Part shown: positions 50,201-59,200 of the stretch, one piece after another | Position numbering within the stretch: the first letter of the stretch is position 1 | How the letters are laid out: the number at the start of each line of letters is the position of its first letter | Assembly (NCBI RefSeq): GCF_030936135.1 | Contig: NC_082597.1 | Span: 43,221,095 to 43,285,094 of the forward strand | Reading direction: 5' to 3' | Length of the DNA: 64,000 bases | Source: Gavia stellata | Lineage: Eukaryota; Chordata; Aves; Gaviiformes; Gaviidae | Notes under the pieces: model-generated | The model's database searches: none | What the model saw: the letters and a program-made list of their open reading frames with translations, nothing else | Told to the model about the DNA's origin: nothing | Program-made: the position numbers and the translations under genes

Positions 50201-53200
50201 ATACAGGCTGAAAGAACAAAGGAACATTCAATTAATAACAGGTAGGTTTACCAAGCATATTTTGATACTGGCCATATAAAATAATTGATAAAATTTTTCT
50301 ATCCTGGCACATTTTTATAACATCCACTAATCAGCTAAAGCCAGAACCTGCAAGACACTCAGAACTATCAGTCCCACTGGAGAGGTGCTCGACATCATCA
50401 TTTCCTATAACAGGGAACTGTGAAAAGTCCTGTAATTGCTTTACCTGTTTTAACAGCTATCCATTACATTGTTACAGTAAATTCCACTATATTAGGAACC
50501 ATAGAACAAAGCAAGGTTTTGTGGCTAAAGAATCTTTCTTTATCTATACCAAATTTTAACAGAAGAAACTGTAGTATAGTTGCAGTTAGTGAAGAACAGA
50601 AACATTTACCAGAAAACAAACTGCAGATTCAAGGCAGTATGGCCCAGATTCGTATCATCTAACTTCAGGCACGTGACTGAAGGGTACAAAACAGAAGTCT
50701 CATCGCATGGACAGTACAAATATAGGCACCTCCCAAGGGTAATTCACATATTTAATCAGGCTGATTCAACCAATTGAGTGCTTTGAATTGGCGGGCCCAC
50801 ATTTGGGCAGATCCAGCAGGATACAAAAGTACATGCTTCCTTAGTAGTTACCTTGCCTCTCTCGACGTGGGCTGTTGGGCTCAGAACTGACTTTCCTTCT
50901 GGTCCCTTCACAAGGCTGTGTGCTGTTAAATGAAGCATGACGTGTAAACCTTTGCTTTCCGGTAGCACAGATCTGATATGGGGCACAGGCTCCACTCTGT
51001 GTCCCTGGCAGAGGATCAGGTGTTGGGCTATGCCCTCTCAGCTCATCTGTAGGAACATAATTTTGTACAACAGTCCTTCAGGGAACACAGCTCATCATTT
51101 AGGCTTCTGCCATGTTACCGAACTTGGCCATAAGAGAAGAAGTAACCTCTATACCATTCCAGATCCCACAACACTGAAGCAGACCTAAGTTTGGTATGCA
51201 CCGATAGACAAGGTAAGGGCTTCCCTCCTTTCCATTCCATTGCAGCTACAGCTACGCTCTGGTGTGTGCACCCAGGAGGAGAAGGGGTACTAAGAAGGCA
51301 TTAACACTATCCTTCACTTTTACTTGGTCCTGGCACTGGCCCAACCCGAACACATTAGCAAAGACCTTTCCTTTGTTCTGGCTTCTAGCCAAGAGTCAGC
51401 AGCTTACAGAGATGCTTTGGCCCACCACCTCCTTCTTTGCAGACAAACCTTTTGTTCAAGGGTACATGTGCAAGAAACAGCCCTGCTCTACCTTGGTTAA
51501 GTCCCCTTAGAAAGACAAGCGATTCACTGTCTAGTTATGACAGAATTACTTAGATTTTGCAACCCAGAAAAGCTGTGGACCCAGATTTGGAGATGTCGGC
51601 ATTATCTGCCGTTGCTCTACAATTCATATAGTTATTCATACAGGTATGTAAGTCAGGGTAAAAATACCAGCGAGACACAGCATCCTTCAACATTCCTCCA
51701 CAGCTCCAGCCCTTGAGTGTAAAGTCAAACAAGTGCAAATATTGTGCTGGCCAGCAGTTAATAATCACAGGGTGGACAATGAATGCTGAGCCATTCTTTA
51801 TACATGGAAAACAACTTATTACCACTTGGGAAGGGATTGTCAAAACAAAAAGAAAGGAGATGCAAGCTACACAAGTTACCGGTCTTTCCAGGGAATTCCA
51901 CAGGCCCAATCCACTTGAAGGCTGGTTTGCGTCCTCGTTCCTCCGTGACGTGGACTTTCTTGATCAAGCCTAGGCTGGTGAGAACATTGGCAATATCATA
52001 CAGTCTTCGTACCTTTGCTAACAAGAAAGGGCAGAAATAGTCAAGACAGTCACATTTACAATGCATACAGCACATACTTACATGGTAATTTCATTCCAGA
52101 ATATCACCACAGCTTTCATAGATGAGGTGGGTAAAATCAAATTGGGATTGATTTAAGCCACCTCCTATGAAGCCTGCCATGCCAGCTCCCACCTGCTTGT
52201 CACCACTACTTAGCTGCTCAGGTTTAAGCTCACCTACCTCATTTTGATGGAAACAGGTTAGGGAGCAATTACATCATCAACTTGCCCAGAAAAGGCAGCT
52301 ACCTCCACATGCTATAAAGACAAGCACCTGGGGGCAAGAGGCACATGAGGGCACAGCTGATCACAACAGGACACGTATTTACCATCTTAAAAGTGTAACA
52401 CTCTTAGGAAAATCTCTGTGGCTCCAATAAATAACATGTTTGAGTTGAATATGATACCCAAATGTTGTCCAGCTAAACTTCTCACATCCTTCCCGGTATT
52501 TGGAGTAGAATCTTAAGAATGAATTGCAAGTACTTTATTTTAAAAGTACTTTAAAGACTTAAAAATAAAAATCTTTATTTTAGAAGAATCATTTACTAAT
52601 GCTGAGCTTTTCCATGTTGTCCAAGGGATCTAAGTACTAATCCCCACTAACTGAAAAGCGAACTGTGCCATCCAGCTGTGAAAGATTTCTGGGATGAAAA
52701 GGAGAAGTAACATTTCTGCAGAGAAGAAAATTAATTCCATTAAATTAAACAACATGTTTCATTTCAATAAGTTCTGAAACGTCATTCACAACAGTACAGA
52801 AAACAGGGTTAAAGTATGAAAAAAATCAAACAAAAAAAAAGGTTTTTCTTCATTCTGAAGCTAAAACTTGGAGATAATTGTCAAATTGACTCTTCCCCAC
52901 CTCAAGCTCTGTTTTCACAAACTGGCATTTGCAATTAAAAAACACCCAAACCATACTTCAGCAAAAGATTCCTGACCTGCTCTTGCCGTTACCTACTGGT
53001 GTCAGTCCAAACACGCCCCCGTTTTCTTTACTCACTGACCAATTGATTTGTCTCTCAACAGCCAGCTTACTTTTAAATTTGCTGTGGTCCACTGTATCCT
53101 GTGTTTCTTCTATCAGTATCTTTGCTGCGATGTCCAGAGTGACTATCTTGGTCTTGGAGATAAGGAACAGCATGACAAACTTTTGGCTCATAATCCGCAA

Positions 53201-56200
53201 CGACTTGTCCTTTCTGCTGTTTGCAGATGCTGTGTTACAAATAATACCCAAGCCTCTTAGCATATATGTCATCCATCACAGCCAGAAAACTAGCAAGTAG
53301 GTTTCTCACACACAAAAGGGGTAAAGTATTTTCGTGTCAGGAAGCAGAAATCTTTTGAAAGGCAGCAAATAACTGAGTAATGCAGACAGAAGTCTCTCTT
53401 CAAAAGGCAATAAAAATTAAAGCTTGCAAAAATAGCTTTTAGAAAGCCAAGATTCCAAAGCTGATTCTATGTTATGTTACACAGTTTTGCACCACTATGA
53501 TTTTGTGACTCCAATGGACTTTGTACCTTAAAACACTATATATTATATTGGCAGCATGCAAGCAGTGGACAAATGGAAGATGGCACCTTCTGTCAGGATA
53601 AAGCATTTACTGTCAGGTATGGGTGGGGAAAGAAGAACTGGAGTGCCTGGCAGAAGCTTCTGCCAGTCTGTAGGACAGAGGGAAAAATCCATCGTGAGAC
53701 CTAAGCTAGGGACAGGATAGAAGGAAGAATTCTGTCTTGTCAGCATTGAATTCAGCACCTTTTCGCAAAGAATAATTTTTTATTATTTAATTTAAAAGCA
53801 AAGCAAGGGAAAAAGTCACATAATAAACTGGAGAAAAAGACTTGTGTCTTGTGTATCACATCACACACATTAGTTCTCTTACCAGAGGTGCAATCTGGTT
53901 CTGAAAAGTCCAGTATTGATCTGTCTTGAGAAACTGGAATAGTTTCCCTTTTCCGTTCTCCAAATTTGCACTCCAAGTCCTGCTCCTTGTGCTGGAAGAA
54001 GGTCATTAGCTCTCCATACTGCAGCTCTCCTGCTTCCTGAAGCGTTTTCAGAGTCTGACTTAGGTTGTGCCGGCCATGCCAACAGTACTGGTTCTTGGCC
54101 ACACGGCTAACCAAGTGCAATGATTCCAGGACATTCACTATATCGTAAATTCGTCTCCGCTCAACTCCTGTTTTAAGGGGGGGGGGATAAAAAAGACATA
54201 GATGCTCATCTAGTTTTAATGTGCTCTTCAGCAGAAGTGGAACAGAGAACAGGCTGTTCTCTAATACTGAGTGTTCACAACACATTTTTCACTGTTTACC
54301 TGGATACATTACATTAGATCCATCTAAATTTGCACAATTAAGAACTGACTTATGTATGGCAAGCCCCATGGTATGCTGTTCTTTGTCTACTTTGTTAACT
54401 GTTGGCCCAGTCATGGCTTCGGCTTTAAGCATCTACATTGTGTTTAGAAGAACTGACTGCAGTCTGCCCAGCCCCACTCACTCAAACCTATCCAGACTGT
54501 CCTGAGGTTTTCAGAGCACTTTGACCCTTCTTGTCAGAGAGCTTCAGAGCTCAGACACAGACCTGTACACAAGCCTGTGTGTAACAGAGGACAGGAAAGG
54601 GTCTGAGCCTGGCACTGACACAGGGTAGATATAAAAGCCCACTCCTACAGGAATCAGTGGGAGTGTGTCCTCCACTTGCATTTCCAGTGGCACAATTACT
54701 TGTTAAGCACGTACCAAGCAAAAGAATGTCAAAGGCTTCACAAGGTGCAAAGCAGTGGAGAATGAGATCCACTGTTCCCAAATGCAGCAGAAATGAGTCC
54801 TCGGTGCTGGCTGGGTCTGCACCAATGGGAAATCTATGAAATATGTCCAACTTGGGTTCAGCCTGACTGACGTGAGCGAGGTTGGGGACTGAATATGAAC
54901 AGGCAGGTGACTCTGCTCGCTGTCCTGAGTACTTGTGTCCAGGGCTGTTTGAAGCACGGCTGTTACATATTACACAGTGCACTATACGCTGGTGGCATCA
55001 CCTGCACCAGAAATCCCATAACAGCTGAGCAGAACAAGTGCCAGCCAAAGGGAAAGGTTTTGAAAGACTTCCCTCCAGAAGGCAAGGCCTTGATGCACCT
55101 GTTTACCAATCTGGAGAATATGGATAATAATTACCAGCCTCAAATCACAGAATCACAGAATCACAGAATCACTACAGTTGGAAAAGACCTGTAAGATCAT
55201 CAAGTCCAACCTAAAAAAAAAAAAAAACAAAAAAAAAAACCCACCAAAAAAAAAAAAACAACCAACCACCACACAACAACAACAAGCCACAACACACCAA
55301 AAACCAACCCACCCAACACCACACAGCACCATGTCCATCAAGCTACATCCCACAATGCCACATCCACACGCTCCTTGAATACCTCCAGGGAGGGTGACTC
55401 TACCACCTCCCTGGGCAGCCTATTCCAATGTTTCACTACTCTCTCAGTAAAGAACTTTTTCCTAATATCTAGCCTGAACCTCCCCTGGCGCAACTTGAGG
55501 CCATTTCCTCTAGTCCTGTCACTAGTCACTTGGGAGAAGAGACCAACACCCACCTCTCTGCAACCCCCTTTCAGGTAGTTGTAGAGAGCGATAAGGTCTC
55601 CCCTCAGCCTCCTCTTCTCCAGACTGAACAACCCCAGTTCCCTCAGCCGCTCCTCATAAGACTTGTGCTCCAGACCCCTCACCAGCTTCGTCGCCCTTCT
55701 CTGGACACGCTCCAGCACCTCAATGTCCTTCTTGTAGTGAGGGGCCCAAAACTGAACACAGGATTCGAGGTGCGGCCTTACCAGAGCCGACTACAGGGGC
55801 ACAATCACCTCCCTACTCCTGCTGGCCACACTATTTCTGATACAGGCCAGGATGCCGTTGGCCTTCTTGGCCACCTGGGCACACTGCTGGCTCATATTCA
55901 GCCGGGTGTCGATCAACACCCCCAGGTCCTTTTCTGCAGGGGAACTTTCCAGCCACTCATCCCCAAGCCTGTAGCGTTGCCTGGGGTTGTTGTGGCCGAA
56001 GTGTAGAACCCGGCACTTGGCCTTATTGAACTTCATCCGGTTGGCCTCAGCCCATCGATCCAGCCTGTCCAGATCCCTCTGCAGAGCCTTCCGACCCTCC
56101 AGCAGATCAACACTCCCTCCCAACTTGGTGTCGTCTGCAAACTTGCTGAGGGAGCACTCTATCCCCTCATCCAGATCATCAATGAAGACATTAAACAAGA

Positions 56201-59200
56201 CTGGTCCCAAAACTGAGCCCTGGGGGACTCCGCTTGTGACCGGCTGCCAACTGGATTTCACCCCATTCACTACAACTCTCTGGGCTCGGCCATCCAGCCA
56301 GTTTTTTACCCAGCAAAGAGTGTACCTGTCTAAACCACGGGCCGCCAGCTTCTCTAGGAGAATACCGTGGGGAACAGTGTCAAAGGCTTTGCTGAAGTCC
56401 AGGTAGACAACATCAACAGCCTTCCCCTCATCCACTAGGCGGGTCACCTGGTCATAGAAGGAGATCAGGTTGGTCAAGCAGGACCTGCCTTTCATGAACC
56501 CGTGCTGACTGGGCCTGATCCCTTGGTTATCCTGCACGTGTCCCGTGAGCGCCCTCAAGATGAGCCTCTCCATAACCTTCCCCGGCACCGAAGTCAGGCT
56601 GACAGGCCTGTAGTTCCCCGGGTCCTCCTTCCGACCCTTCTTGTAGATGGGCGTCACGTTGGCAAGCCTCCAGTCATCCGGGACCTCCCCCGTTGACCAG
56701 GACTGTTGATAAATGATGGAGAGCGGCTTGGCAAGCTCCTCCGCCAGCTCCCTCAGCACCCTTGGGTGGATGCCATCAGGCCCCATAGACTTATGAGTGT
56801 CCAGGTGGCATAGCAGGTCGTTAACTGCTTCCTCCTGGATCATGGGGAGCCTATTTTGCTCTCCATCCCTGTCATCCAGCTCAGGGAGACGGATACCCTG
56901 AGGATACCTGGTGTGGCTGTTAAAGACTGAGGCAAAGAAGGCATTAAGTACCTCAGCCTTTTCCTCATCCTTCGTGACAATGTTCCCCGCCGCATCCAGT
57001 AGAGGATGGAGATCCTCCTCGGCTCTCTTTTTGTTGTTAATGTATTTATAGAAGCTTTTTTTGTTGTCCCTCACGACCGTGGCCAGGTTGAGCTCTAGCT
57101 GGGCTTTCGCCTTCCTAATTCCCTCCCTGCATGACCTAACGAGGTCCTTGTATTCTTCTTCACTTGCCTGCCCCTTCTTCCAGAGGTGGTAAGTTCTCTT
57201 TTTTTCCCCGAGCCTCAGCATAAGCTCCTTGTTCAGCCAGGCCGGCCGTCTTCCCCGCCGGCTCTTCTTACAGCACATGGGCACTGCCTGCTCCTGTGCC
57301 TTCAAGATTTTCTTCTTGAAGAAGGTCCAGCCTTCCTGGGCCCCTTTGCCCTTCAGGACCGTCTCCCAAGGGACCCTCCCGACCAGTGTCCTGAACAGGG
57401 CAAAGTCTGCCCTCCGGAAGTCCATGGTAGCGGTATTGCTCACCCGCCTCCTTACTTGGCTAAAAATTGAAAACTCTATCATTTCATGGTCGCTAAGCCC
57501 AAGACGGCCTCCGACCTTCACTTCTCCCACCAGACCCTCTCTGTTCGTAAACAGCAGGTCAAGCAGGGCACCTTCCCTGGTAGGCTCGCTTACCAGCTGC
57601 GTCAGGAAGTTATCTTCCACACACTCGAGGAACCTCCGGGACTGTTTCCTCTTAGCTGTGTTGTACTTCCAGCAGACATCCGGTAAGTTGAAGTCCCCCA
57701 CAAGAGCAAGGGCTTGCGACTGCGAGACTTCTGCCAGTCGCTTGTAGAACGCTTCATCGGCCTCTACGCCCTGGTCGGGTGGTCTATAACAGACCCCCAG
57801 TAGGATATCCGGCTTGTTGGCCTTCCCCCTCATCCTTGCCCATAAGCATTCAACCCCGTCGTGACAATCATCCAGCTCTATACAATCAAAGCACTCCTTG
57901 ACGTACAGAGCCACCCCACCGCCTCTCCTTCCTTGCCTATCCCTCCTGAAGAGCTTATAGCCCTCCATCGCAGCACTCCAGCCATGCGAGTCGTCCCACC
58001 ATGTTTCTGTGATGGCGACCACGTCATAGCTGCCCCGCTGCACGATGGCTTCCAGCTCCTCCTGTTTGCCGCCCATGCTGCGTGCATTGGAGTAGATGCA
58101 CTTGAGCTGGGCTATCGGTCTTGCCCCCGACAATGGCATGTCACCCCTAGGCTCACCTCTGGGTAGCCTGGCTTCATCAATGGATATTAGGATAAACAAT
58201 TAATGAGTATTTCCAAGTATGTGGAGATGCTGGAGTGAAACATACTCCAGAAAAACAAGAGTGCTACACATATCCTGGTGTCTGTCAGGCACCAGCAGCA
58301 CAGCCCCCTTTGTGGTCTTTCTATAGGTCTCCAGTGAGCAAAGCAATATACATTTGCAGCAAAAGCTGTATTACAACCATCATTTGTTACACAGAGAGCA
58401 GCAAATTCCCAGAACAGACACATTTCATTTTTGCTACCTCTTTTCTGTTAAATACTTGAGTTCTAAATGTAGATACAACAATTATTTAGTTTAAGTCCAA
58501 TTTTGTAAAGCCCTTCCTAGCTAAGAGACAACCTATCCAAGGACCTGGATCTTTTTGTTGTTGGTGTGACCTGGGTGAGTCCTCTCTCCCAAGTTTTATT
58601 ACTTCTCTCAGATATTTCATTAATCTTTTCACTAAGACCAAACCTAACAGCAGACCCAGCAAATAGGCTACTCGATAACTTCTTGCCACCCCAATACAAC
58701 ACATTTTCTCATTCTATTCTTGCAGGTCTCCTGGTAAACTACCCTCACAAGACAGTATTTAAAGCTAAGATAGCCTTGGTGAATCATGAGATCTTGGAAG
58801 ATATTATGTCAGGCACATTACCAAAGTCAGGCAGTAAACCCAACTGCATCTACTAGTTTGCAATTGTTTCCCCAAACATTCCATTTTGACAAAATTTGTT
58901 GTTTGTAAGTCCTCCTCCAAAGGGTTTGTAACTCATAACTCCTTCAGTCTTCAGCAAATTGAAAATTTAAGCAACTGAGTTGGTAAACAGCTGGAGGATA
59001 GGTCCGTCTAGTAAAAAGTACTGTCAGAAAGCAGATTTTAAAATGGTAGTGTTATCAAGCAGTAAAGACACTTAGGAATATTAGGCATTTCCAACTCTTG
59101 ATTAGTATGATTAACAGAGCATCCAGACCCAGGGAAGGGCAGACGTTGTACTCTGCAAGGATGATCTTTTGAAGGCCCTCCTGTCAGGTTACCCCAGGTG

